From: Microcystis wesenbergii NRERC-220
GTDB lineage: Bacteria > Cyanobacteriota > Cyanobacteriia > Cyanobacteriales > Microcystaceae
DNA: 64,000 bases
NCBI RefSeq assembly: GCF_032027425.1
Contig: NZ_JAVSJA010000001.1
Location: 992,001-1,056,000, forward strand
Reading direction: 5' to 3'
Shown piece after piece: positions 1 to 9,300 of this stretch. The stretch's first letter is position 1. The number at the start of each line of letters is the position of its first letter. The notes beneath the pieces were generated by a model that saw only the letters and a program-made list of their open reading frames with translations, had not been told where the DNA came from and ran no database searches. Made by a program: the position numbers and the translations under genes.

Positions 1-92
1 AGAGCGTTATAGTGAAACCAAGCCACCAAGACATTCAGCAAAATAATGATCGCGATGACGCTGATAACGGCGATCGTGGGTAAAGTTCCTAG
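1..92 (-). other. possible partial gene running off the left edge (hydrophobic reading frame)
   Basis: On the minus strand one frame stays open from a TGA near position 92 to the window edge. It reads as a strongly hydrophobic segment, including AVISVIAIIILLNVLVAW, which looks like one transmembrane helix. No ATG precedes it inside the window, so it may be a gene with a non-ATG start, a frameshifted gene, or chance. No family is recognised. Confidence 0.2.
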
Positions 93-119
93 TTGTCATA
101 TCATATTTAGTTCCTAATG

Positions 120-670
120 TCAAGGGTTTATCATCGATTCTAAAGATTTTTTTAAGGTGCTAGTTAATTCTCGCACCGCTTGTTTTTTGGCTGCCCCGTC
201 CCGTTGATAGGTGCTGTGCCAGCGCGCCGTCACATCGAGGGGTTCTGCTACGGTAATTATCGCCTTTTGTGGTGCAATTGTCGGCCAAGCTTGGCCTTTG
301 CCCGTAATTTCGTGAATCAGGGCATTGATCATCAATAAAGTCTCTGCAAACCTTCTAGCGGTGGGTTTATTTTGTAAATAATGGCCGGTGACGACGACAA
401 AATTCTCCACCCATCTCATGTGCCAGAGATGCTGATGCGCTTCCGCCGCCACCAGAGCCGCCAAACCTCTTTCCACGTCCGAGAGAGTTTGGATGTCCAC
501 GTCCCGACGATAGAGCCAATCCCAGACCGTATCCTCAATATCGTGGGCGCGTTCGATCAAATTACGATCGCCATGCGGCGGCATTTGCAGATATCCCTCC
601 AACATTTTTAGTACTGCATCCATCAATCCCTGTAAACGCAGGGTTAATCCCTCGGTCGGACTCAAATTGG
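120..670 (-). pseudogene. C-terminal fragment of an IS-interrupted PlsC-like acyltransferase gene
   Basis: This fragment matches the C-terminal 180 residues of the intact paralogue at 16990-18363; both contain the blocks LWHMR, FAET and QKAIIT. It follows an IS701-type element on the minus strand and has lost its own start; the first usable codon is a TTG (663-665). Removing the IS and one copy of its CTAA target duplication joins it in frame to the N-terminal fragment at 2040-2933, giving ...AKLANLSPTEG..., which aligns with AKRLANL of the paralogue. The conserved acyltransferase motifs lie in the other fragment, so this piece should have no activity alone. Confidence 0.85.
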
Positions 671-674
671 CTAA

Positions 675-2035
675 TGGGACTTAAACAAATTTCAAGCCCA
701 AACAAAGCCTAAACTGGCTTTGTAAGCGGCAAACACATCCCGATTCTCGGTCAGCCACTCAAAGAAACGGAAAGACATCGCTGTCCGAAAAGCTTCCAAG
801 GCTTCCACAAAAGTGTTTAAAGGTCGATTCGCCCACCGCCTTTGCAATCCCCCAGTTAACTTATGCCACAAGATAAATGTATAGGCACAAAACACCAAGA
901 TAAAATGACGAAGTAAGCTTCGTTTATCCCTGACTTGGTATTCTCTTAACCCTAACCATCCTTTGGCTTCTCGGTAGAATACTTCCACCCAATTTCTTTC
1001 GGTGTAAGTCCTCACTATCCACGACGCTGTTACTGTATCTGCCTCAACTACATTGGTCATGAAATAGTCCACCTCTGTAGCTTTTTCAATTGAACTTGCC
1101 TTGATGACGATAGCAAAGTTCCTTTCTCCTTCTCGGCTAGATATTTTCGCACTGAATACTGCTACCCAAACCGTTTTTTCTCGCTCTAGCTGAATAGTTA
1201 TTTTCTCAAAATCCCCTTCTGATAAGCTTTTTGCTAGTTGCTCAAGCTGGATTGTTTCTTCCACACCCCCTTCTTTTTCAATAATTACTTTTCGATTTTT
1301 GGCTACTCCTCCTAAGTATTTTAGCTTTCTTTCTTCCAGGGCTTTTAGAAAACTCGTGTTATTGCCATAACCAGCATCTATTAACCCGATTTTCGGTCGA
1401 TAGCCTCTGGTTAAGCTCCGGTCAATTAAATCTATCGCTATCTCTGGTTTCTTCTTAAATTCTTTGTCTTCTTTCCCCTCGGCTAAGGAACTAGCCGGTT
1501 GATAAATTTCAATGTCTAGGGGGACACTTTTTTTGCCGTCGTAGAGATGAGTAGTGACGGCGACTATTCCGTTGTCTGTCTTGCCAATTTCTCCCGAGTA
1601 CTGCCTCCCAACTCCGGCGGTCAGATTGCCACTTTTTCGATGTCCTGAGTCATCGACAATCAGCGTAAATCCTCGGGGGATTTGCGTCTGGCGGCATTGG
1701 TTCATCACTTGCAACCGACATTCATTCACCTGACGGTCTGACCAGGGAGATTCGGTCAAAAAGTGATGTAATCGGTTATAAACTACTCCGACGGCATTAT
1801 TGGCCATTTGAGTGAGGTTTTTCCTCTCACTTTCCCCTAATAATCCTCCTAAATATTGTCTGAAGCCGTTTTTTTGCGCTTCGTTTTTGAAGCAATTGTC
1901 AAACCGTCCACACCATCGGTCAAAGCAGGGAGGCATCGCTAGGGGTTGTCTCTTTCATCGCCGATTTCTCAACGTTAAGTGCTTATTCTGTAACGATTAT
2001 ACTCGATTAAACCTTTGTTGAGCGTTTAAGTCCCA
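675..2035 (-). mobile_element. complete IS701-family-like insertion sequence with 12-bp terminal repeats and CTAA target duplication
   Basis: The element is bounded by perfect 12-bp terminal inverted repeats, TGGGACTTAAAC at 675-686 and its complement at 2024-2035. It is flanked by the direct repeat CTAA at 671-674 and 2036-2039. A 4-bp duplication of the YTAR type is what the IS701 family is known for. It is 1361 bp long with a single full-length transposase gene. Intact ends, intact gene and perfect duplication suggest a recent insertion, in the same orientation as the gene it disrupts. Confidence 0.9.
692..1936 (-). CDS. IS701-family-like DDE transposase
   Basis: A 414-residue transposase filling the insertion sequence. 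The putative catalytic acidic residues lie in three blocks: IVDDSGHRKSG near residue 93, GLIDAGYG near residue 185, and YREAKGWLGLREYQVR near residue 325, the last having the Glu with the downstream basic pattern of DDE enzymes. The C-terminal region (FILVFCAYTFILWHKL) is the conserved tail common in this group. The frame has no stop or shift, so the protein is probably functional. The IS701 assignment rests on these motifs and the 4-bp YTAR-type target duplication; the related IS4 group is the alternative. Confidence 0.88.
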   Translation of the reverse strand: MPPCFDRWCGRFDNCFKNEAQKNGFRQYLGGLLGESERKNLTQMANNAVGVVYNRLHHFLTESPWSDRQVNECRLQVMNQCRQTQIPRGFTLIVDDSGHRKSGNLTAGVGRQYSGEIGKTDNGIVAVTTHLYDGKKSVPLDIEIYQPASSLAEGKEDKEFKKKPEIAIDLIDRSLTRGYRPKIGLIDAGYGNNTSFLKALEERKLKYLGGVAKNRKVIIEKEGGVEETIQLEQLAKSLSEGDFEKITIQLEREKTVWVAVFSAKISSREGERNFAIVIKASSIEKATEVDYFMTNVVEADTVTASWIVRTYTERNWVEVFYREAKGWLGLREYQVRDKRSLLRHFILVFCAYTFILWHKLTGGLQRRWANRPLNTFVEALEAFRTAMSFRFFEWLTENRDVFAAYKASLGFVWA

Positions 2036-2039
2036 CTAA

Positions 2040-2933
2040 CTTTGCCGCTTGTTCCTCTAACTGAATGGCGGTATGGAAACGCCGATAAAAACTTTCCATT
2101 TGTTCTAATAAATATTCAGCAATACGCAATAGTTTCGGGTAGAGTAGGGCCTCTTCCTCTGGGGTCAATTGCTGCGTTGGATTCCATTCCCTCGATGAGA
2201 GAGATTGTTATAATTGCCGATTGGCCCCATCCCCCAGAGAAAAACCACATTCGCGCTCGATCGCCCGACAGAGTTGCCAAATCTTCGGCCAGGGATTTTC
2301 TAAATACTGATACCTCACACCGATGGGGACAATAGACACCTGCTGATTCTCCCCCGCTGCCACCAGCTCTTCGACACACCAAAAACTGGTTTGAGCGCAG
2401 CCCAATTCTAAACGACTGACCAGTTCGCCGTGACCGTTGGTATAGCCTTCCGGCGCAATGGCCAAGGGAAATTGGCCGCGAACGTAGAGATGGCGCAGGG
2501 TACGCAAACAGCCGAAATCGGGACGACCGCGGCTCACGGGAACGCCACCGATCGCCGGTAAGAGCCAATTAGCCACTGGACCTGCCCAGAGGGGAATCCC
2601 TCGATCGTAGAGAAAATAGCCAAAAACTGGCTTATTTAAACTTATTACCTCATTTGCCGCCATTTTAGGCAGGTTGGTATGAAGATAATGGATCAAGGAG
2701 GGGGGATCGTTAGTACTGGAATGACGATAGGCAAGCAGAAACCGCAACTGTCCAGCCTGGAAACGGCGGTAACAATCGACGAGAATTTCGCTATTTTCCC
2801 CTTCCACCCGCTCAATCTGACATTGCGATCGCAAATAGAAGGGCAACAGCCGATAAATTGCCGCCAAGACCAAGGGGTTAAAATGGGGGGCGAGAAATTT
2901 TAGCGGTGATTGAACCCGGATAGGTTTTGTCAT
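2040..2933 (-). pseudogene. N-terminal fragment of PlsC-like acyltransferase, with internal TAA and IS insertion
   Basis: The fragment begins with ATG at 2933 and encodes 241 residues before a TAA at 2208-2210. It contains the glycerolipid acyltransferase HX4D motif (HSSTND) and the PEG motif (APEGYTNGH). Beyond the TAA the same frame continues to the IS and still matches the paralogue at 16990-18363, for example QMESFYRRFH against LMEDFYRDFY. The TAA therefore lies inside the gene, and a CAA-to-TAA change is the simplest explanation. The gene has two independent lesions, the stop and the IS. A truncated 241-residue product with both catalytic motifs could still be made but lacks the conserved C-terminal half. 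Confidence 0.85.
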
Positions 2934-3130
2934 CGGAGAATGAGTTTATTATGGATAGGACAGAATCAAGGATTTTGAGCGGAGCCGGAGAAAATTATCG
3001 GTTCACTTCAGTATGATATTTGATTTTTTTCCATCTTCAATGATCCTAAGTATCGGCGGACAAACTAGCCGCCAGTAAACCTCGATCGCCCGCTCTGACC
3101 TTCTCATAATTAACTGATCTAACTTTAACA

Positions 3131-3550
3131 ATGCCCGTGAAACAACTCATTCAAGCCTTGGCTCTTTTGGGATTACTAGGAATCGCCGGATTGCTGCTTT
3201 TATTTCTTGCCCCTTCCTGGCCGACTCTTTTCGGTGTGCTGGTTCTCGATCCCCGGGCTTTCGTCACCATTAAATCCCTGCGCTTTGGTTTGGAAGAAGC
3301 GATTATCGTTGTTTTTATCGCTAGTGTTTCCGAGGCGATAGGACAAAGTTTTGTCTTATTTATTAACCGGATTCCCCCCAGCCGCTTTATTTTTAGTTTA
3401 TTAATTACTTCTATTCTCTACGCTTTTAATTTTGGCATTTGGGCCGCTGGACTTTGGCTAGTCACTATCCTCTTATTTCGGGGTGATACCCGCCTATTTG
3501 AGGTGGCCAGTACCCTAGGATTTAGTTACGCACCCTTTATCTTCGGATGA
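3131..3550 (+). pseudogene. N-terminal fragment of a multi-pass membrane protein cut off next to an IS200/IS605 element
   Basis: The 139 residues contain about three hydrophobic helices (roughly residues 8-30, 55-78 and 85-118) and end abruptly at APFIFG followed by TGA. Just beyond lies non-coding DNA leading into the hairpin and genes of an IS200/IS605-type element. After that element comes a frame (5360-6169) that lacks a normal beginning and looks like the soluble alpha/beta-hydrolase half of a protein. I infer that both pieces come from one cyanobacterial membrane-anchored protein and that the middle has been lost. A short, genuine three-helix protein is the alternative. Confidence 0.5.
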
Positions 3551-3595
3551 GCGATTGCTCTTCCCTACGCTGGTCGGGCGATCTATCTCAATGGA

Positions 3596-3645
3596 GCGAT
3601 TCATCTCCCGTTAACCGCTACGCAGTTTAACGGGAGATGAATCGC
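3596..3645. repeat. perfect 19-bp inverted repeat with 12-nt loop (IS end hairpin)
   Basis: The arms at 3596-3614 and 3627-3645 are exact reverse complements (GCGATTCATCTCCCGTTAA). The hairpin sits 14 bp past the tnpA stop and is the likely TnpA recognition hairpin of this element's end, although it is longer than most. Confidence 0.75.
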
Positions 3646-3658
3646 CACCAGAATAAAA

Positions 3659-4089
3659 CTAACGCGGTAGCGTTTCCACTTTTGGGGAGTTTTGGTTCTC
3701 GACGTATTTTTTTAGTTGTTCGACAGTAACGCCGCCACAACTGGCCACGAAATAACCTCCCGTCCAAAAATAGGGTTTGTTGTAGAAATACTTTGCCGCT
3801 AAGTACGGAAATTCCTTTCTAATTAAGCGACTACTAACTGTTTTAAGATTGGCAATTAACTTGGATAAAGCGATGTCAGGCTTGTAATCGATAATCAGGT
3901 GAACGTGATCCGATTCACCGTTGAAATCAAGTAATGTGCTGTCCCATTTTGTGACGTTGATACAAAGATTTCTTTAAGTCGGGCTAAGATTTCATTGTTA
4001 ATAACTTTTCGTCGGTATTTGATGACAAATACAACATGAGCAGTAAGTTTGTAAACAGAGCGAAATCCATGATTGTAATCGGTTGACAT
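3659..4089 (-). pseudogene. tnpA: IS200-type Y1 transposase (TnpA), inactivated by a 1-base deletion
   Basis: Translation starts at ATG 4089 (MSTDYNHGFRSVYKLTAHVV, typical of IS200 TnpA) but leaves frame after about 50 residues and stops at 3895. The adjacent frame continues the family sequence at once: LLDFNGESDHVHLIIDYKP, then KPYFWTGGYFVASCGG and VEQLKKYVE, ending at TAG 3659-3661. This carries the HUH-type motif (HVH) and a late Tyr that is the likely nucleophile. The break maps to the T-run at 3947-3950; one added base restores ...SQKWDSTLLDF.... The enzyme is therefore dead unless the ribosome shifts frame. Confidence 0.88.
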
Positions 4090-4139
4090 ATTAGGCAGTA
4101 AGTGTTAGAATTTAATTTTACATCACGAAACAAACGACA

Positions 4140-5363
4140 GTGATAACGCTTACCTACCAGTACAAACTAAAGGTAAACAGGCAACAGGAACGGGAGATCG
4201 TCCACATTCTTGATGTTTGTAAGAGCGTTTATAATTACGCGCTCTCGGAGCGAAAAGACTGGCTAAACTCTCGAAAGTGTCTGGCGGATCACTGTTCGCT
4301 AGTTTCCGAGTACATAATTCCTGCGGATCAACCCTATCCAAATTACTTCGTTCAAGCTAAAAATCTAACGGAAGCTAAAAAAGTTTCCCCGATATTAAAG
4401 ACGGTTAACGCTCAAGTTTTACAGCAAGTCTTAAAAACTTTAGATAAGGCGTTTAACCAGATGAAATCGAAAGGCTTCGGCTTTCCTAGATTTAAGAAAA
4501 AGATGCGGAGTTTGGTTTTTCCTGCGCTGTCAAAAAACTTTCTAGGGGATGGATGCTTGAATTTTCCACAATTAGGAAAAATTAGAATCAGGCAATCTAG
4601 AGAATACCCGTCCGGATTCGAGCCTAAACAAGCTCGAATTATCCAAAAAGCGTCGGGATTTTACGTTTCGGTTTCCTTCCAATCTCCGGAATTAGTTCCC
4701 GATATGACAGTTGGGAAGACCTGTTTAGGAATTGACGCGGGAATTGAAAGTTTTGTCGCTACTTCACGAGGAGATTTAATCAAAGCCCCTCGATTTTTGT
4801 TGAAAGTACAGAGTAAGCTTAAATTGCTACAAAGACGCTTGAAACATCAAGTCAAAGGCTCGAACAATTGGTTAAAACTTCAGGAGAAGATAGCAAGATT
4901 ACCTGAAAAAGTGTCTAATACTCGTAGAGATTGGCACTTTAAATTAAGTCATTACCTTTGCGATTTTGCTGATAATATCTTCGTTGAGGATATTAACTTC
5001 GTTTCGTGGTCTAGGGGTATCGTCAGAAAACAATCTCTAGATTCGGGTATCGGTAGTTTTATTAACGAGATACTACCGTTTGTCGCTTGGAAACGGGGAA
5101 AATATTATCTTAAAGTCGATAAAAACGGAACTTCCCAGGAGTGTCCGAATTGTGGCGCGATTACCGGCAAAAAGTCGTTATCGGAAAGAGTTCACCGGTG
5201 TGATTCTTGCGGTCACATTGAACCGAGAGATACAGCATCAGCAAAAGTAATCAAGAATCGAGGAAAAAATGCGGTCGGACTGACCGTATTAGAAAACCCT
5301 TGCGGAGGCGGTCTGGCGGGGGTCGTTCAGTTAAATCTGTTCGATCTAGTCAAGAGCCTATGA
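4140..5363 (+). CDS. tnpB: TnpB, RNA-guided nuclease of the IS200/IS605 family
   Basis: A full-length 407-residue TnpB. The RuvC-like site is visible as GIDAG near residue 198, EDIN near residue 285, and the Asp of RDTASAKVI near residue 365. A four-Cys zinc finger lies just before the last motif (CPNCG...CDSCG). TnpB proteins are known to use a guide RNA from the element's right end to cut DNA at the donor site, which favours retention of the element. The start ATG is 50 bp from the divergent tnpA start. The final ATGA overlaps the next possible start at 5360. With tnpA broken, this copy can move only if a transposase acts in trans. Confidence 0.9.
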   Translation: MITLTYQYKLKVNRQQEREIVHILDVCKSVYNYALSERKDWLNSRKCLADHCSLVSEYIIPADQPYPNYFVQAKNLTEAKKVSPILKTVNAQVLQQVLKTLDKAFNQMKSKGFGFPRFKKKMRSLVFPALSKNFLGDGCLNFPQLGKIRIRQSREYPSGFEPKQARIIQKASGFYVSVSFQSPELVPDMTVGKTCLGIDAGIESFVATSRGDLIKAPRFLLKVQSKLKLLQRRLKHQVKGSNNWLKLQEKIARLPEKVSNTRRDWHFKLSHYLCDFADNIFVEDINFVSWSRGIVRKQSLDSGIGSFINEILPFVAWKRGKYYLKVDKNGTSQECPNCGAITGKKSLSERVHRCDSCGHIEPRDTASAKVIKNRGKNAVGLTVLENPCGGGLAGVVQLNLFDLVKSL

Positions 5364-6169
5364 ATCAAGAATCCCTTGCTACACCGCGCGAGCGGTTAGC
5401 GGGGGAGTGTCAACTCGACGGCATCTGTCAGGAGTCCACTCGCTTGAAACCCTACGCCCAAAATTTTCTGGCCGAACTATACGGGGTTTTACCGACGCAA
5501 GTGCGGATCGTCGGCAATATTATGCCCTATTCCACCACTAATCGCGCCTTAACCGATTCCGAGCGCCCTCTAGCCGGTTTCTGGCAATGGGTGGAAACAA
5601 ACGGTCAGAAAGGGCATAACGGTGTAATGGCTTTAATCAATCTGCGGAATTTATTTAAGATCGTGGTTTCGGCCGATGATCGCTACGGACCAATTTTTAA
5701 TCAGGGTTCGGCGGGAGTGATTCTTGAGGCATTACTACACAATGATTATCCCTTGGCCAGTAAGATACCAATTACTTTTATCGGTTATAGTGGCGGCGCT
5801 CAGGTTTCCTTGGGTGCAATTATCTATCTCAAAAAATTCTTGAAAGTACCGATCGAAATGATTTCTCTAGGGGGTGTTTTTAGCGGCAATGTCGGTTTTT
5901 TGCAGTTGGATCGGTTCTATCATTTAGTCGGTGAACGGGATACGGTAGAACCGATCGGCTGGACGATTTTTCCCGAACGCTGGCCGATCGCTTGGTTGTC
6001 CTACTGGAATCAAGCCCGTCGTCTCGGCATTATCAAGATTATCTTCCTGGGGCCGACCCATCATAACGGGGTTATGGGTTATATGGACGGTGAAAGAACC
6101 CTGGCCGATGGTCGCACCTGTCGCCAGCAAACCGTGGACACTGTGGCTAAATTAATCTCTTTTCCTTAG
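5360..6169 (+). CDS. alpha/beta-hydrolase-like protein, probably the C-terminal remnant of an IS-split membrane protein
   Basis: About 270 residues, of which the first 18 or so are encoded by the IS right end, so the natural beginning is missing. The body has a nucleophile-elbow motif GYSGG, a downstream Asp in HLVGERDTVEP, and a His in PTHHNGVMGY, which could form a Ser-Asp-His triad. The fold call is from these motifs only; substrate is unknown. No clear ribosome-binding site precedes the ATG at 5360, which overlaps the tnpB stop, so translation would depend on coupling to tnpB. The fragment at 3131-3550 may be its lost membrane part. The 3' end of this gene is duplicated at 11524-11567. 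Confidence 0.6.
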   Translation: MNQESLATPRERLAGECQLDGICQESTRLKPYAQNFLAELYGVLPTQVRIVGNIMPYSTTNRALTDSERPLAGFWQWVETNGQKGHNGVMALINLRNLFKIVVSADDRYGPIFNQGSAGVILEALLHNDYPLASKIPITFIGYSGGAQVSLGAIIYLKKFLKVPIEMISLGGVFSGNVGFLQLDRFYHLVGERDTVEPIGWTIFPERWPIAWLSYWNQARRLGIIKIIFLGPTHHNGVMGYMDGERTLADGRTCRQQTVDTVAKLISFP

Positions 6170-6272
6170 CTGCTCTCAAAGTTCCCCGGAAAGATTTAGA
6201 CTGACTGATCATGACTATTTGCCACTGGTTCGGGGCTATCCTCGCCAATCCAGGCCCAATACTTCTCGATTA
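6143..6272. repeat. left copy of an approx 130-bp direct repeat flanking the protease region
   Basis: It comprises the last codons of the hydrolase gene, a short spacer, and the last 25 or so codons of a PerM-type gene on the minus strand (AWIGEDSPEPVANSHDQSV then stop). Both parts recur in the same order on the far side of the protease gene, at 11524-11567 and 11850-11918. The perM part here is only a remnant with no gene body upstream. Confidence 0.8.
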
Positions 6273-6368
6273 AGCCCAAAAGAGTTTAATCTCATAGATT
6301 CTGAAAGACCGCCAGTCGCAGTAGGAGACTCTTCTCCTACTGCCTGCAAACTTAAATGATCTCTCAAT

Positions 6369-9300
6369 CTAGATCACTACCACTGGTGTAGCGACAGCAA
6401 TGTTGTAACCACTCAGTTGAATGATCGCATCACTAGCGGCTTGGAAACCAGCCACTCCATTGTTGAGAGCGATAAAAGTACCACTTTGACCTGTCACTTT
6501 AAAGGCCGCCGCAGTGTTAGCAGCAAAGGCCGCATTAGTCAAGACCAACTGAATCGCCGCTTCGGTTAAAGAAGTAGCTGTCCCTTTCGATGCGGTCAAA
6601 TTGATTGCCGCAATAGATCCAGGGGCATTAATGCGATCAAGACTAGCACCTGTGCCACTGTAGCCTTGAATAACATCAAAGCCACTCAGCAGCGACTCAC
6701 CGAGGGAATTGTAGTTCAAAGTATCCAATCCAGTGCCTCCTGTCAGGCTATCTTTGCCAAGACCGCCTCTCAGGTTATCATTATTGGCCCCACCATCGAG
6801 GGTATCATCACCTTCTAAACCGCTGATGGTGTCTTTACCTCCCACTCCAGCTAGGGCATCGGCAAAGCTTGTCCCGACCAAGTTGTTATTGGCTGAGTTA
6901 CCATCATTGTCAAGAATGGTGGCCGTAGCCGTGCTCGGTCCACTGATAGTGTAGCCGACGGGGGCGGTAATTGTGGTGATGATGGTTTCGCTGGGATCAC
7001 TCAAGAGGTCATCTATGGTGGGCAGAGTGATGGTAGCATTGGATGAACCTGCCGCAAAGGTGACGCTGCTAGGAGTAGTGCCTGTGTAGTCAACACCTGG
7101 AGTCGCTGTCCCCGCTAGGGTGTAGTTAACGGTTAAGGCACTGGAGAGGTCGCCGGTGCGGGTGAGGGTAAAGACACTGCTCACTGAACCAGCTTCCTTC
7201 CCATCGGTGGTTTTGGCGAGCGAGATTGATTTTGTCGCCGCGCCCCCATCATCATAGATTTTGACATCATCAACGTTCCAGGAACTTACTGTATATACAC
7301 CAGTGCTACCAACATTGAACCCGAAACGAATTTGAGTTGAGGCACTCTTGTAGGCACTAATATCAAATTGTTGAGGTGTCCAAGCGTTATCTTGCACTCC
7401 TGGAGAACCTCCTGAACTCCAGAGATTGACCCAGCTAGAACCGTTGAAGATATCCACTGTGTTCTGCATATAGGGAGTGTAGTCACTATTGAGCCAACGG
7501 GCATATTCAAAGAACAACTGATTGGCCGTACTGGTGTTGATGATCGGACTGGTTAGATAATAGAAGTCGTGCAAGGCTGTAGAGGCATTTCCACCAATAA
7601 CAACCCCAGCTACACCATTATCGGCTGTGGGAGTATTGTCCGTTCCGGGATCAGGGTTGCCATATACCTGACCCGTAGAAGTTGTGGCAGCACCGATTTG
7701 CCATTCTGTCCCCAGAGTCCAACCCTTCGTGTTATTGGCAAAATCATCCGAGAAGTAGGTGGTAAACTCGTTGTCAAGAATGGTGGCCGTAGCCGTGTCA
7801 GGTCCACTGATAGTGTAGCCGGCGGGGGCGGTAATTTTGGTGATGATGGTTTCACTGGGATCTACCACACTATCGTCGATGGTGGGCAGAGTGATGGTAG
7901 CAGTGGGGGAAAATGCCGCAAAGGTGGCTTGGCCTAAACTGGGGTCATTGTAGTCGCTGCCGAGGGTAGCAGTACCCGCTAGGGTGTAGTTAACGGTTAA
8001 GGCACTGGAGAGGTCGCCGGTGCGGGTGAGGGTAAAGACACTGCTCACTGAACCTGCTTCCTTACCGTCGGTGGTTTTGGCGATTGAGATTGATTTTGTC
8101 GCCGCGCCCCCATCACCATAGATTTTGACATCATCAACGTTCCAGGAACTTACTGTAAATACACCAGTGCTACCAACATTGAACCCGAAACGAATTTGAG
8201 TTGAGGCACTCTTGTGGGCGCTAATATCAAATTGTTGAGGGGTCCAAGCGTTTTCTTGGACTCCTGGAGAAGCTCCTGAACTCCAGAGATTGACCCAGCT
8301 AGAACCGTTGAAGATATCCACTGTGTTCTGCATATAGGGAGTGTAGTCACTATTGAGCCAACGGGCATATTCAAGGAACAACTGATTGGCCGTACTGGTG
8401 TTGATGATCGGACTGGTTAGATAATAGAAGTCGTGCAAGGCTGTAGAGGCATTTCCACCAATAACAACCCCAGCTACACCATTATCGGCTGTGGGAGTAT
8501 TGTCCGTTCCGGGATCAGGGTTGCCATAACTTTGACCCGTAGAAGTTGTGGCAGCACCGATTTGCCATTCTGTCCCCAGAGTCCAACCCTTCGTGTTATT
8601 GGCAAAATCATCCGAGAAGTAGGTGCTAAATCCTTCCTCAGAAATAATAGTTCCCGTTGCTGTATTAGGAGAACCGCCAATGTAGCCGGTCCCAGAATTG
8701 ACGGTTAAAATAACTGATTCGCTGTTTTCCTGTACGGTGTCAGCAATGGGATCAACCTCGACCGTTGCCGTTGTCGCACCGGCGGCAAAAGTGACGGTTC
8801 CCAATTTCGTCGTCGGGTCGAAGGTGACACCACTACCTGTTAATACGTTGTAATCGGCTGGGTCGCTTCCCACCGGGGCGGCGTTGGCTATGCCACTCGC
8901 CCCGAAGTTAACGGTCAGGGGAGAACTCAGGTTTAAGTTGGTGCGAGTAAAGGTATAAACCAAGTTAGTCGCACCGTCTTCCTGCACACTGCTGGGACTG
9001 ACACTGACGGTTACGGACGGTAATTCAGTCGCAGTAAGCGCATTATTGATATTGAGCCGCTTACCAGAAACCGTTTTACCGGCAAGGGATGCCAGGGGGT
9101 CGCCCGTGTTCATTAAGGTGTTTTTCACCTGTTGGGCTGTCCAGGTAGGATTTTGTGACCACAACAAAGCCGCCGCCCCTGCCACATGGGGACTGGCCAT
9201 GGATGTCCCTGAATAGGTGGCATAGGTATTGCCTGGAGTGGTGCTGTAAATCTCTGAACCAGGTGCGCCTAAATCTACGCTGGTTAAGCCATAGTTGGAA

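Larger units (their letters stand above)
3551..5414 (+). mobile_element. IS200/IS605-type element: frameshifted tnpA, intact tnpB, terminal hairpins
   Basis: The element has divergent tnpA (minus) and tnpB (plus) genes separated by 50 bp. A perfect 19-bp-arm hairpin lies at 3596-3645 beyond the end of tnpA. An imperfect hairpin at about 5371-5406 follows tnpB, with paired CCGC/GCGG and GCTA/TAGC segments, and ends in GTGTCAAC. Hairpin ends without inverted repeats or target duplication are characteristic of this family. The right end is probably near 5414; the left end between 3551 and 3596 is uncertain. A TnpB guide RNA (omega RNA) would be expected to span the end of tnpB and the right end, but this is inference. 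Confidence 0.75.

Noticed and set aside
2042-2568. overlapping plus- and minus-strand frames in the acyltransferase fragment
   Set aside because: They lie in other frames of a gene whose conserved motifs are clear; no independent support.
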